The notes: generated by a model from the sequence alone, not told the origin. A stretch of DNA of 64,000 bases from Sipunculus nudus (GCA_026874595.1 CM049306.1:52294019-52358018); one strand, 5' to 3'; numbered from the stretch's first letter, positions 27,451 through 40,375 are shown. Program-made: numbers and translations.

Positions 27451-27613
27451 TCGGGGTCTCAACACCAGGGTTGGCACAGGGCCAAGAATCAGTCTAACGA
27501 GAGCATCGTGTCGCGGGTTTAAAACTTGGAGTTAGATGTACAATGCGAAACTAGGATTGGTCCGATTAAAAGTCTTTGGCCCGTGCTAACCCTGCATGGT
27601 GGTGAAACCCGGA
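27451..27613. mobile_element. Inverted-repeat element (MITE-like)
   Basis: The left arm (27451-27490) has CACCAGGGTTGGCACAGGGC. The right arm (27571-27613), read in reverse, has CACCATGCAGGGTTAGCACG followed by GGCC. The arms are about 40 bases, imperfect, around a loop of about 80 bases. Size and structure fit a small non-autonomous DNA transposon or foldback element. No certain target-site duplication was found. Confidence 0.6.
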
Positions 27614-30600
27614 CAATATCGCAATACAAAATAGCGGGTAAAAGCGAAGAACATTCAGACAACTGTAGTTTATAATCGCTGTATGTGAGTGTATTTCTTC
27701 ATTGGTTGATAATCTTCTCGTGTTCTCCATTTCTTGATTCATAGAGTTTTAGCTCAAGTCGAGCTTGACCAGTTGTTTATATATACATTTATGATTTTTT
27801 TTTGCCTCGCGGCTGGCTGTATTAAATGTATATTTAGAATATATATTTATTTACACCTCTCATTATATAGAGACATCCTAAAATCCAGTATCTTGGGTAT
27901 CAGTAAGCAGATAGCTTAAGCAATGAAAACATATATATAGTAGGAAAAGGAAATGTAAGATACCATTTGAACTAAAATCGGTGCAGGTGATGGCAGTAAG
28001 GAATGTATACAACATAGCTCGCATGTATACAAAATTGCTTGGCGCCGAGAGTGTGGGAGGTTCCTATTACAACCTTACACAGTGCCGCTCGGAGTCTAGG
28101 ATAATGTTTGTCAGCTTAGTCCTTGCTCAAATGCCAAGGGATGACACAGGACACTTAGAACGCTCTCGTCCTCATGACATTCAACATGACACCTATATTC
28201 AAGTGATCCCTTTAAAAACATAGATCCATCCTGTTACGGGTCAGGGTGGGACAGTGCCGGTCACTGGTAAACGGAGATAGTCTAAGGCGTGTGCAGAGCG
28301 CAGCTTATGAGAGCAATACCAATAAACCCACGATATAAGGTTACAAGGTGACAAGGTGACACTCGGAGTTTGGATTAGTTCTTCGACCTGGGTACGGGAT
28401 ACCTTACATCTATGTTGTTCAATTTTTTCTGGTTGGTTCAAGGGTGTAAGAAATAAACTCTTTTACTCGCGAGCATTGGGTGAGCAGTGTGTATCTTGTG
28501 GCTTCAGGGAGAATAAAATTATGGCTTCGGAACATAAACATGGCCCTAGGCAAGCAGCATACTTCTGAGATTAACACAAACATAGAGTCAATACAGGTCA
28601 TTAGCGGGCGGGCTTACATATGTCCAACAACACATCGTGTTTCTTTTACTCTAAAGAAATAAATGGGGGAAATGCTGTAGTAAAAAAAGGTAGTAAACAT
28701 GAATACTGTAAATGGGAGGCGTAGCTCTTTACTGAGGTCTTTGTAGTTTTGACCGGCTGGAGGCATTATGATTCTTTCCCCTTGGAAGGTGTTCTTTATT
28801 GCATACCTGTGTGCGTCGTGTGTGATATTGCAACTCTGAAGTCTGTTTATGCCAGTTTAAGTAACAGTGGTGTATAACAGTTCTGATCCCTGCCTTCGGG
28901 GCTCTTTAAACCATTTGGCTGGATGGATGTGGCCCGACTTGGTCTTTCTTCCTCCTACAGAGCGACTGTTTGTGGTCGTAGGTGGTCCCTCCCGTTGGGG
29001 TGTAATTGGCCACATTATGAACCAGTGGATGACCTAAACAGGCAAAAGAGGACCGCCCGTCGGTCCACTTAAAGTCTGCTATTTAATTTGAATACTGGCA
29101 ATGCTTGACCTGCCCTAGGAGGGTGTCTTAGATACAAAAGCATAGAGGGCGCATGGTAACGCCTCCGCAGCCATGCACCCGCTGGGGGTGCTCAAAGCAG
29201 ACAAAACACGACATTGATAGCTTTAATATAGCCGGAAAGATAAATTCTCACGCCCAGATGAAACTGACAAAATCGAATGCCCTTTCCGTTTCATTGACCA
29301 AACAATTCCGGGCTCGGACAAAGCTGATCCACCATAATACTGAAGTGGATTAAAGCCTTGTATTCATTAAATGGCAGTTTCACAAAGGGTAAATTTATGA
29401 TAGTGAGGTATTCAGAACATCGCACGGCAGAATCAATGGCTGTCCTTTCTTTACCCCGATACAAAATGTACTGGAAACAGGTGGCATACCCCATATGTTG
29501 ATTTAAAATGCCTTTTTTTAAACATATACACTATTCGTCGTCGGGTGGGGAAACTTGCATGCCGCCCTTAATCTGACTTGACACTGTAGTAGACTTAGGC
29601 GTGCTTTTTACAGTTTCATGTTTACTAAGCAGTGAACATTTGAGTGCCTGGCTATGACAGCTGGCAGGATAAACGGGATCTCTAGTTACAGCACCAGCTA
29701 GGTAGTATTAAGATATCATCAGTATCCACTCTAATAACCCACGCAGTCTCAGCATATGCTGACACAGCGTATTTCTACAAACTGGCTATTTTATACATTT
29801 TTCAATGATCTTTTGTACGGTGTATTGACTGTTGGGTAACTATACACCAATATATGTATTTTAATCTAAAAAAACACTATAATGAAAAATAGATTTCCGT
29901 TAAGGGACAAAATCAGGAGCAATATTATGCCTATTATTTCACACTATCAGTTCAGTTTTGCTTTTATAAAAGTTTTCCAGCAAAACCATCCCAGCACACA
30001 GTCTCAGTTCTTCGCATACGGCTGTTTAACACATTGTTATGCCTCTGCGTGTTGGTGAACACAGTCCACGAGTGTCTGTTTACCATAAGAAGACCATGTA
30101 ACCCGAGGTCCTATGGTGAGCCGCAACATGCGATGTTTCAACCAACAGGAACATGTATAAGTAAGTCAGGGCATCCCCTGTTTAACATGTTTTGTGGCCG
30201 GGCAACACATGCGCTGTGTTTATTTTGTAACCTGAGATCGCGCCCGGTCCAGTGTTTTTGACACTTGTTTACAGGAATAAGCAAATGGTTTCAGCGCAAT
30301 ACTTTGGCAGGTATAAATTTATTTTAAAGGGAAGAAGCTATTGTTCGTGTTAATTCAACATGTTATATAGCTGATTGGGTCCCTTTAACATTTGACTAAA
30401 ATACTTATCTTTCATAAAAAGCTCCTATTAATACAGTTCTTCTATTTTTAAAGTGATATATTTCATTACACTGAAACATGATATAAAAGAAAACCAGACA
30501 GGGCAAAAAGTAATGTAAAGGCTTAAGTTTCGGTACACATTTGTCATTAGTGCATATGGACACTGTAAACCGATTGAATGATTCTGCTTCGCAAGAGCAA

Positions 30601-30959
30601 TATGAGTAGAAGGCAGACGGATGTTCCTAATGATGGCAGTCTGACGGTTAGTAGCTATTGGTTTGACACAGTATGATTAATGCCTAGCGTCTGACACTAC
30701 ATAATTATACAGTGCGTAATGTGCCTGCCATTGCACGTACAACACACACTACCAGCGAGGCCTCCTCATGACTTGGTTCTTTCGTGCCGACTCCTCGCTT
30801 CGGTTGCTCCAAGAAGGAGCTGATCGTCAGAACATTATTGTAGCCTGTGACAAGGTTAACAAGGCTGGAATTTAAACTATTTCTTCTTACATTCAATTAG
30901 CATGTACTTATAAAAATCTTATGGCGTATCACTTCGCCGAAATGGAGAACGCTTGTCCC

Positions 30960-31010
30960 TGTTGGCAGACGATTCCGGTTCGGAATCCCCGCGCATGCGC
31001 CGCTGCCATA
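30960..31010. promoter_or_regulatory. Small CpG patch with NRF-1-like palindrome
   Basis: GCGCATGCGC at 30991-31000 matches the core of the NRF-1 binding consensus. A perfect stem (GATTCCG with CGGAATC, three-base loop) precedes it at 30971-30987. It lies in an intron, in AT-rich DNA. It could be an internal promoter or enhancer, or a coincidence. Confidence 0.25.
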
Positions 31011-32394
31011 AAATTATTTTGAGTACGTGTATTAATGTAGCACTCGGATTGAGTCCACAGAGTGCACGTTTTGTCAACTCAACTGTGAAAACTATTTCAA
31101 ATATGTGGCCCCCTAGAAAACAGAGATAGCCAGTGAGATTTTAGGTCAGAGTTACTCTGCGCTCAAGTTTGTCGCGTTGCTTGCACAGGTGTTTTGTGCA
31201 AGTATTTGCGGGAAAAACATGTAGGCGCGAAACACAAGCCGATATTTTTTAACTACACACGACTCCTGGCTGAGGCAGAGTAAAATGGAATAAACAAAAT
31301 ACGGTCAATATTGGTATAAACATAATGTTACCCAAACACACCATCTTAAATGACGAAGTTTTTCTAACCGAGCACTTAACCTTTATGCTGGGCCACTGAC
31401 TTTCCCTGCAGCTACAAAATGACAGCACAGCAAGTTCCAAGCTTCTATACATAGGCATGTGTGTTTCTCATGTAATACTACTTACGCAAAGTAATGTTAT
31501 ATTTAGTTTTTCTGAAATTAATGGGAATGGCAAGCTTGACAATGGGCTATCGTCTAATAAACAAGTAACTGGATATATACAGCCACTGCGACAGGCACCG
31601 ACTGTTACAATTGACACTGTTTATTTTGCTCCGGCTTAAATAAACTAAGGAAAACGTAATGCGAATTTACACATCATTTATATTTAATTTCTTAACTTTG
31701 TTGTACAGTTATGGTTTGTATGAAACTATTGCATTACAAGATTCCATAAATTGACAGAAATCAGCCCTTAACGTTGGTTTTTATACATAGTAACAATTTT
31801 CTAAATATATCAACTAAGAGTCACCTATTCAAGCACCTTAAGTTTTTCTTTGCATGTTTTTCTGTGTTTCTATTACACCCTTAGAGATGATTGATATACC
31901 AGTCTGGGAGAGGTGTGCCTTTAGTAAACAAGATTAGTTTATGATTCTTTCTATATATGAATAAAGTTCATAACTGGAATGTTGCAGTTGTTTATTGGTT
32001 TGTCAGTACGTCCATCACTCAATGTAGCATAAAAACGAGCGCAGAAGTCACATGACAAGCAGAAGGAAGACTAATAGCAAATCGAGTGCGGTAGCATCAG
32101 CGGTTCTGGTATTTAGGGATTTTAATATCTGCCGCGCTTTGGGAAATGATTTAGGCAAAAACTTTTCTAAATTTGTAAAATTGAAATCTGTATGGTACGA
32201 CTACAAGAATATTGTAGTAACATGGCGAATATCTGGATCAAGCCAAAATAAATCCACTCTGAATTTTATCATAAAATCATTATCTTTGGGTTGTTTTATC
32301 CAAATTATGTAAATGAAGAAAGCTGTTTAATTTATCTATACGATTAATTTTAGATAAAGTTAGGTCCAATGCACCTTTCAGTATTACTGTAATT

Positions 32395-33365
32395 AGGGCC
32401 CCGCTTGAAAAGCGATGCCCTATAGTGATCACTGTGTCAGTCCGCCCGTACTACCGTCCGTCCGTCAGTGACGCTTTCTTTCACGTGCGATATCACAACA
32501 TGAACATACTTGAACTTTCTCAAATTCACAGTGATGATTAGTACCTATGAGGGATCCGGACCTATTGAATTACAGACTGGTCGGAATTCCAATATGACCA
32601 CCCAAGCACAATCGCTGATTTTCTCTCGCGCGTGATATCTCAACAAGAACATGTTTGATCTATCTAAAATTCTCAGGGATGATTCGTACCTATGAGGACA
32701 CCATCCCTATCGACTAACAGACATGTCAGAATTTCAATATGGCCACCAGAGCACAATCGGGGATTTTCTTTCGCGCGTAATATCTCAACAGGAACATACT
32801 CGATCTTAATCATTTTCTCAGGGATCATTGGTGCCTATTAGGACTCAATCCCTATTGAATAACAGGTCTGTCGGAATTACAATATGGCCACCAGAGCACA
32901 ATTTGTGATTTTCTTTTACGCCCGATATCTCAACAAGATCATGCATGATCTTTATCATTTCCTTGGGGATCATTGGTGCCTATAAGGACTCAATCCATAT
33001 CAAATTACAGACCTGTGGGAATTGAAAAAATGCCGCCAGAGCACATTCGATGATTTTTCTTTTGCGCGTGATATCTCAACAAGAACATGCTTCATCTTAC
33101 TAATATTCACAAAGATGACTCGTACATATGAGGACACCATCCCTACAGGTCTGTCGGAATTCCAATATGGCCGCCAGAGCACAATCGGTTATTTTCTTTC
33201 ACGCGCGATATCCCAAAAAGAACATGCTTGATCTTTCTCAATTTCATATGGATCATTGATGCCTTTTAGGGCTCCTGACCTATTGAATTACAGACTTGCT
33301 CAAAATCAAAATATTGCCGCCAAAGTACAATCGGTGATTTTCTATTGCACACATTATTTCAGATA
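32395..33365. repeat. Tandem array, about 145-base unit, six to seven copies
   Basis: A recurring block reads roughly TTTCTTTCGCGCGTGATATC, then a TCAACAAGAACATG block, a GGGATCATTGGTGCCTATNAGG block, and a GTCGGAATTCCAATATGGCC block with CCAGAGCACAATCG. The GATATC (or AATATC) landmark falls at 32489, 32634, 32779, 32924, 33070 and 33207, giving periods of 145, 145, 145, 146 and 137. A seventh partial copy ends at about 33360. The array is preceded by a CCGTCCGTCCGTC segment from about 32395 that may be part of the same element. Short open frames inside are repeat translations. Confidence 0.9.
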
Positions 33366-36300
33366 TATCTTCTTTAATATGATTTGAACCAGTAGGTTTT
33401 TCTTCTTATGCATAGCCTGTTTCTGTTTGTCATTTTAAAACTATAAATTAAACTTTTTATCCATATGTAAACTAGTCCAGCACTACCAGAAATGCGGGGT
33501 CTCTGAGGACCATTGTCCGACCACATAATTTTACCTATGTTTTTACATTACAGATTATCATTCTTAATGCACTTTGAATAAGGACACAATCATACCTTGC
33601 CTGCAGTGACAAGGCGTAATGATAATTTAAAAACATACACCACTGTAGATGGAGATGGTCCTTTTTACTCATTGTAACATGATTGTCTTAAGGCTTTGCA
33701 AAAGTTAAACAATTACTTTAAAACCACACAAATTAATGAACAGTTAAAGAAAAATACATGATTCGCCACGAAATCAGTTAAAACATGTTACAAAGAAAAC
33801 TTAATATTATATATCACAAACCTGTTTATCGTTTGACATGTTGGCAAGCTGTACCTAACAGAAGCGTTCAGTAGGGGACAAACGTCTTTTCTGTATAGGT
33901 CTTCTTAAGATGTTCCGTTAGTATTAAATTACAACTTAAAGCCAACAAGATGGAAATATATCAAACTGTGAGGAGTCAGGAGTCGTGTCCAGTGTACTGG
34001 CCACCGCAAAGTATTTGCTTGAATTCTCTCCGGAGGTTTAATAAACAAGACACCCTTTCCAATTCAAAGAGATCTACAAAATATTTGAGTTCACAATTGG
34101 TTCATTGTTCTGCTACCATGACACGAAAACCCTTAAGAAAACTGTACAAACGGGTTGAGCTCAGAAGATTGTCTTTATGTATGCAATGCAACATAGAATC
34201 TGTGACCTGCAGTGTCCAAGTCTCGCCGCCAAATAGGGACATATATTGGTATCTAAATGCATGTCAGGTAAGCAAATATTCGCCAGCGTCTGTAATCGGT
34301 CGGTGGTGAACCAGTAATGTTATTATGCCCTCACTTGTATGGTGTCTTGGAGTACTGCAAAGCCTCGGACGAAGCACTCGGAACCTGTCACTCAGGATGA
34401 CACCGTATTAACTAAGTGTTCCATGTCTCAGTGTGCTGTCATAAATGTGTACAGCTACAGGGTCAAATGTACTTACTAGTGACCTAAGTGGTTAATTAGT
34501 AGCATGCGAGGATGTCACTCCAGCTTATTACCCGTCTAGCGTTATATCTGCCTGTCCGTCTCGCAGATCTTGTGACTTTTGCACCGAGCCAGGGTGTCCT
34601 CAAATTTTACACCCGGCGACCTGACCGAAAATTGCTGTACGGGATGTCCGCATAACTACTACACGTCAGGGAAAGACCATTATATAAATAAAACACGGGT
34701 TAACCTCAAAACCTAGACAAACCACAAATTTGATTTTTTTTTTCGTACTATACATTATATTATTATAACTGTGCAAAATAGGACCGTCAGTGTAAACATT
34801 ACGTCTTGTCATGGGCAGTTATCGTCCTAGACTTATTTACTGCTACCACAAATACACAAACGTGTGTGTTTTATACTGTTATTTATTGGAAATGAATAGT
34901 ATATTGTGTACAATGTTCAGAATATCGATGTTAGGTGCGTTTGGAAATTTTCATTTTAATTCATTATATTTGAAGAAGTATAAAATGTATAGAATACAGA
35001 ATTATCTCCGTATTCATGTACGAGTTTCGAATGGAAAATGTTTTATACATCCAGATCTTTAACGTTAGGTTTCGTATTTAGGTTGGCACAAAACCACAAT
35101 GGATTATGTTTTATTCATCTTCGTGTTGAAGTTGATTGGTCTGTCTTAATTCAGTGGTATCTGTGTTATGACAGCAGTAATGAGTAGTACAATAACAATG
35201 ACGCAACAGCTGTTCCCGCCACGGCCCATGTTCCTTGGGCGATGAAAAACGGTGTCAACTTCTTCTGAGTTCACCCTGTTAGCAGTCGAAAGGCGTTTGC
35301 CATTGAGTAATTGCCCATTGTGTCTGTTTCCTTGACTTTCTTCCCTTGTTGAATTTGATGGGTTCTTATGGAATAATAGTTACGTAACCCTGATTCGTAG
35401 TTGAATCTTTTTGCACAAATGCTCTTTGCAATGATGTAATATTCGTGTCAATGAATGCTCAAAGTCCTGCTCTTCGTTGCCTCTCCTTTGACAAATCCTT
35501 CCCGGTCTTGCTTACATTGGCCCATATATGGAAATAGAAGAAACTCCAGGAACAAGTGATTTTCTGTACAGCTCCCGTTTATCGAGTTACACTAAGAGGA
35601 TTTTTATGTTAAAACCCGTTTCGCTCCGAAATTCAAGAGCTGTCCAAAGCTAGAAGATGTTCTGGAAGGATGCCTGCCTGTGTACACAGTGTACTTAACA
35701 TTTCGAAACGGTTATTAATATTTCACACTTCACCCCTTTCCGCTAATGTAAGTGTCGTGTCCAGCAGGGTATTTGTTCGAGTGACTCCAAGCACGTTTAT
35801 GTGAATATATGTAAACTTCACGGGCACTGATGACATCGTCATTGGTTGAGCTGTTATTACTCAAATACAACGCTTTTGTTAAGTGTTGTGCTGCCCTGTG
35901 GAGTGTAACCTAACATAATTTCTCTACTGCGGCGTTTAATTAATCATTAGTCTTACTAGACTTTGATGTCATTTACAAGCAGAGCGCTGGGCCGGTGATA
36001 GTGGGTCGTCCAGCGGCAGAAAACATACATCACTCTGGCTGACTCTCTTACTGCAAAGCGTTTAAGTTAAGATCCTCTGTTGTATCTGCATTCTTGTAAA
36101 TAAATTCTTTAATGCACAACACAGTTGACCTGCTTTAGACCCGGTGCTCTCAACTGCATGGGCGATGTGATGAGAAACATGTTTCACCAAATTATTAATT
36201 AACATCACAGAAGAGGCTAGCAAATTTTCGTGTGCATTATGCGTTAGACTGTATTTATGACGCTCCAGCGACCCATTTTGTCAACCACATGTTAACTATA

Positions 36301-36470
36301 GCTGCTGCTTTTTTATTTGTATATAGGTCGTTTTGTTTTTCAAAATAATCACTTAAATATTTATCTAATTTCATATTCAATATGTATTATATTAATTTCA
36401 TATTATATATATATATCATATATAACAATCTATATTCTTCGTGATTCACTTGATAAATTATTCGTATACC

Positions 36471-36499
36471 CTCTCGCTCTCGCTCTCGCTCTCTCTCTG
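36471..36499. repeat. (CTCTCG)n / (CT)n tract before the last exon
   Basis: CTCTCG hexamers followed by CT units, about 120 bases upstream of the acceptor of the last exon. It may overlap a remote pyrimidine tract but is mainly a microsatellite. Confidence 0.85.
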
Positions 36500-36620
36500 A
36501 CGTCACAGGTAAAGTGATAAGAGGAATAAGTTAGTAGGTTTTACTGTAAACTGATGCTTTAATGCATGTTATTGTCTCTTTTTAGTTCATTTGTACTTAA
36601 AACTGTTTCTCTCTTTTCAG

Positions 36621-37043
36621 TATCCGGATCCGTCCCGGAATGTCGAGAAGCGTTGCCTGTTTAAGGTCTATTACCAAGGCATATTTATACAGTTGCAATC
36701 GGTGGCCAATTCGATGTGGCACCTGGTATTTAAGAGGAACGGGAAGCCCGGGAAAGGCTACGACTCCGTCAATTGTGGAACCAGAAATAACACCCAGGTG
36801 GGACAGAAGTGTCTTTTTTCTCCAATCACGGAAAAGGAACCTCCCACGGGACTTACCCTGCCTTTCCGTAAAATACACAATATACTAGCAAAAAGCGGCA
36901 TTATCAGTCCAGAGAAAAATAAGGACCTGAAAAAACAGTTGAATTTAAAAATAAGACATTGGAGGAAATATCTTGATGGCAGAGGTTATAAAAGTAAACA
37001 TAAGAGGGAACCTAGTCCGATTCGCCATGGTAACCAAAGGTAG
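36621..37043 (+). CDS. FGF8/17/18-like, terminal coding exon 5
   Basis: Starts in phase 0 after CTCTCTTTTCAG and runs 140 codons to TAG at 37041-37043. It opens YPDPSRNVEKRCLFKVYYQG, carrying the second conserved FGF Cys (aligned to KDCVFTE of FGF8), then LQSVANSMWHLVFKRNGKPG, aligned to the W-Y-x-x-F-T-[RK]-x-G-R-P block. This completes the beta-trefoil and includes the basic heparan-sulphate and receptor contact strip. An N-glycosylation sequon NNT lies near residue 195. Two further Cys (NCGT and QKCLF) are unusual for the subfamily and might pair. The last 70 or so residues are a lysine/arginine-rich tail ending IRHGNQR. A secreted FGF receptor ligand is inferred from the family. The subfamily is best judged FGF8/17/18, though a lineage-specific FGF cannot be excluded. 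Confidence 0.95.
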   Translation, partial: YPDPSRNVEKRCLFKVYYQGIFIQLQSVANSMWHLVFKRNGKPGKGYDSVNCGTRNNTQVGQKCLFSPITEKEPPTGLTLPFRKIHNILAKSGIISPEKNKDLKKQLNLKIRHWRKYLDGRGYKSKHKREPSPIRHGNQR

Positions 37044-37946
37044 CAGCGAAGTACTTGCTGCGCTTTGCATGCCTGTATACACCCGACACGCGAGCGCCCC
37101 TCTTGGGCTACTCTAGAGTCATGCCCCGCTAACGGTCGTTATCGCCGTTCCCACTGCCATGTAGTCAGTTAAGGATCTGGTAAAAAGCATGCGAGATGCA
37201 AGAAAAAACGTTTAACTCAGATCGCATCTCTCGGCCGATTTTATTGTGACGGCAGGGACGGAGTGGAGTATTCCATTTCGATGGTACGTAATTTGGTCAC
37301 GTGACCTCCGGCACGAGACTTGGCCATCAAACCTCTAGTCCCTTGCGGACCTTGTGCTTGCCTCTCAGACGTGCTATGTGAGGAAGTTTTGTCCATGTGT
37401 TCACAATAGGTTTCGGTGCTGCATGATTCAAATTAGCAATTCATTTTCTTTTGCGCAAAGAAACAATGAATGGACAATTTCGTGATGACCCTCAGTAACA
37501 TTATACCATCAGATTGGAGAGGGCGACCGAAAGATCAGATAAGCTTCCCAAAGGTAAACAGCATGTATAAAACAAGCCTCACGACCGCAGAAAAACAACC
37601 ATGTCGCAGCACATGCTTACACGCTCGACCGAACGTAACCCGGAAGCTGTCTGTCTCAGGCTCGCACTGAATACCAGTTGGTCCATACATAGCCCGGACC
37701 CGTGGTGATTTGCATGAAGTAACTGCTCTGTGATTGTTAGATGATTTTACTGATTGGTCAGCGCAGTTTTATTGAAGCTAGTCTTTTTCATAGTGTACGT
37801 ACATTTTACTATATTTGCTTGCACTTGTTCTCAAGCCCACAAGAGTGTATTTCAGTCGTATATAACAATTCTCTGTGCCCTAAATTACCTTTGTGCATGC
37901 ATGTATATGTTCAAAGAATTTACTTAAAATGAATGTTAATCTTGGA

Positions 37947-37952
37947 ATTAAA
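37947..37952 (+). terminator. Candidate poly-A signal ATTAAA
   Basis: The common variant hexamer, about 900 bases after the FGF stop codon. One of two nearby candidates. Confidence 0.3.
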
Positions 37953-38180
37953 AGTAAAGTTCTGCATCATAGTACATGTCAGTCAAAACAAAATCATAAT
38001 TATGTTAATATACGTGGAAGTTTAGGCTGCCTGTTTTGGCAAGTAACCTTTTCGGTCACAACAATCATGTTTTAACTATGTACTTAAAGTCTCTGACCGT
38101 CTCATTTTTAAGCACGCGTGTGTCATTATTTGTCACACCGATCAAAATCCATTAAGATTTGATGAGCAGACAGGTTAAAG

Positions 38181-38186
38181 AATAAA
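38181..38186 (+). terminator. Candidate poly-A signal AATAAA
   Basis: First canonical AATAAA noted downstream of the FGF stop, about 1.14 kb after TAG. A 3' UTR of this length is reasonable, but the hexamer is frequent in AT-rich DNA. Confidence 0.35.
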
Positions 38187-39752
38187 TAATGAAAACTGCA
38201 AGAAAGTTATAAGGGGCCCACCTGCATATGGAGGTTTTTGTGATAGTATAGGAGGCCCTATTGTTTCATCATATTCTGCTAATATTTTGAAAAAAATCAT
38301 GTTATTCGTCTATAATGGTATCATTTAGCATTTTCACTGTTGTAAAATTATTGATTACATGAGTCAAAATGGATCACAGGTCTGAAAATCCAACTCAATT
38401 TGCATACTATCATCCAGCACAAGTTTTTTTTTCAAACTGCTTACTGTTAGCTTGCAATGTTGTGCTCTATCTACATTATAAGGTAGCAATTATAAAAGTA
38501 TAAATACAGGCGGTCCATAGCTTTCGATTGTCCAAATCTGTATACCCTTTGTGCAATAATATTAGGATAATGTGATAAGTATATGATAAGGAAACATTCC
38601 ATTCATAATGTATTGTTAATCATCAAGTGACGTTTATTTTATTAAATAATAGTCGGTTGCTCTAGCTATTTATAAAATAGTATCGCTTCTGTACTAGGTA
38701 ACTAGAAAGGACTAGACGCTGTTTCACTGTGGACCTATTTACATGGTTTCAAACATAGTACTTGTCTTATACACTAACAGTATATATGGTATGGAGTAAC
38801 TGATTGAAAGGCAATGGTATTAACAGATATCCTCTAATAACACTTAAACAGGTAATTGCTTGCATGAAGGGATATGATGGCCACGGAATTTAGATATAAT
38901 ATATGAGCATTCTTCACTTTGAGCATCAAAAGATACCAAAATCTTATAAAACTCAGTACAGTCTCTGATCCTATTATCCTATGCTGTTGTAATGTAGTAA
39001 ATAAAGCAACTTCTTTTTTACAAACAGTCGGACACAAACGCATGTTTGACAGAAGAGAAACATGAAATCGTGGTGCTTCATTCACCTTCCTGTGCTGCAG
39101 GTTTAGTGGGTTTTCCCGGGCAGAGTGACTTCCCAGGACCCTCTCTATATAGTATTAATTCTGGATTTTAGAATTTTCTGGTCAGTAGTGTGAATTGAGG
39201 TCGAGGTCGCATGATGTCACCACCAGTAGTGGGTGCTTAACGAACCATGCCTTATCACTGTCAAATATTTTACAGATAATTAACTGCGTATGTGCACTAT
39301 ATGGAACAAAACAGTACGGGGTAGTGGAATGAGTAATGTCCAGGACAGCTGTACATGAACCTCTCCACATCTATCTAACATTATCTGTGATGCTTTGTTT
39401 GTTTCTGCGTTAGACGTTAGTCTGCAAGTGTTCTCCCACGCGGCCATACAAGTTACATGTAATCACCTGACATGGCGATTTGCATATGACGTCATGTATA
39501 ATGGTCAAGCCTGTCAAGGCCAGCGGATGTGTGAATGAATATGTGTGTATGGTAATTTATGTATATATTGTAATGTAAAATATGTTGTATAAGCCAAAGA
39601 CATATTTATTTTCAATAAAAGATGTATGAAATATTAATTACTTTTGTTGTACTTATTTTTCTTCGACACACGTTTCAAACGGCAATACACAATAGCCATC
39701 GAATAAAGGATTAAATTTATTTGGTTGGGTTCTGGACATAAGACGTATTAAA

Positions 39753-39765
39753 AATAAATAAATAA

Positions 39766-39815
<50 letters not shown>
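39753..39815. repeat. (AAAT)n followed by (TA)n
   Basis: Five AAAT units running directly into about 23 TA units. Confidence 0.95.
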
Positions 39816-39819
<4 letters not shown>

Positions 39820-40351
39820 ACATAGGGGCAGATAATGAGGATTTTTGTATAAAAGAGTAAAACATTGTACTTACCAGGCATAATATATGAAATTGTACCT
39901 CATTGCATTTGATACTAAATAGACTTTGTCACAAGAAAATCATGTTCAGTCATTCGATTAGCAGTGCCACCTGCAGGTCATTATCCTATTTAAAAACAGC
40001 TGAAACTTTTTGTGGCCACTTTTTCCGTTTTTATTTATGCGCAGATTGGCAAATCTGTCATGTACTACACTGCCTTCTCAGTCAAATTGAAGAGAGAAAC
40101 GAGGACACATAACCCTGGGCTAATTAACCATGGCGTGGATAAAGAGGGGGACCAGGGGGCGGGGTCCCCTAATAATCGACCTATTAATCTTTATAAATAG
40201 AAAAATACACGCTTAATTCAAATAAGTAGCGTCGGATTTTGCGTCTCTCACCGTTTTCTCCCTTATACTTTATACCTTATACTAGTTTTACAATACGTCT
40301 AATATAGCACCCATGGCAAACCTTTTTATACCTGTAGCAGGGTTCTGAGCA

Positions 40352-40375
40352 CCCCCCCCCCCCCCCCCCCCCCCC
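40352..40375. repeat. Poly-C tract
   Basis: A run of 24 C, the longest homopolymer in the window. Confidence 0.95.

Larger units (their letters stand above)
26447..36620 (+). other. Intron 4 of FGF gene
   Basis: GTGAGT donor and CTCTCTTTTCAG acceptor, phase 0, about 10.2 kb, the largest intron if the first-exon model holds. It contains a SINE-like copy (27100-27365), an inverted-repeat element (27451-27613), a 145-base tandem array (32460-33360), a small CpG-rich patch near 30990 and a (TC)-rich tract just before the last exon. No additional coding exon is supported. Confidence 0.85.

Noticed and set aside
32395-33365. CRISPR-like array
   Set aside because: The units are 145-base whole-unit tandem repeats without unique spacers, in a eukaryotic intron.
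33950-34309. 119-codon + strand open frame with a GTAAGC donor near its end (34267)
   Set aside because: The donor is good, but no protein family is recognisable and no matching acceptor exon was found. It could be a non-coding exon; not supportable as a gene.
36597-36888. Minus-strand 93-codon and alternative + strand 82-codon frames over the last FGF exon
   Set aside because: Shadows of the real exon. Only the 36621-37043 frame has conserved FGF residues and the correct phase.
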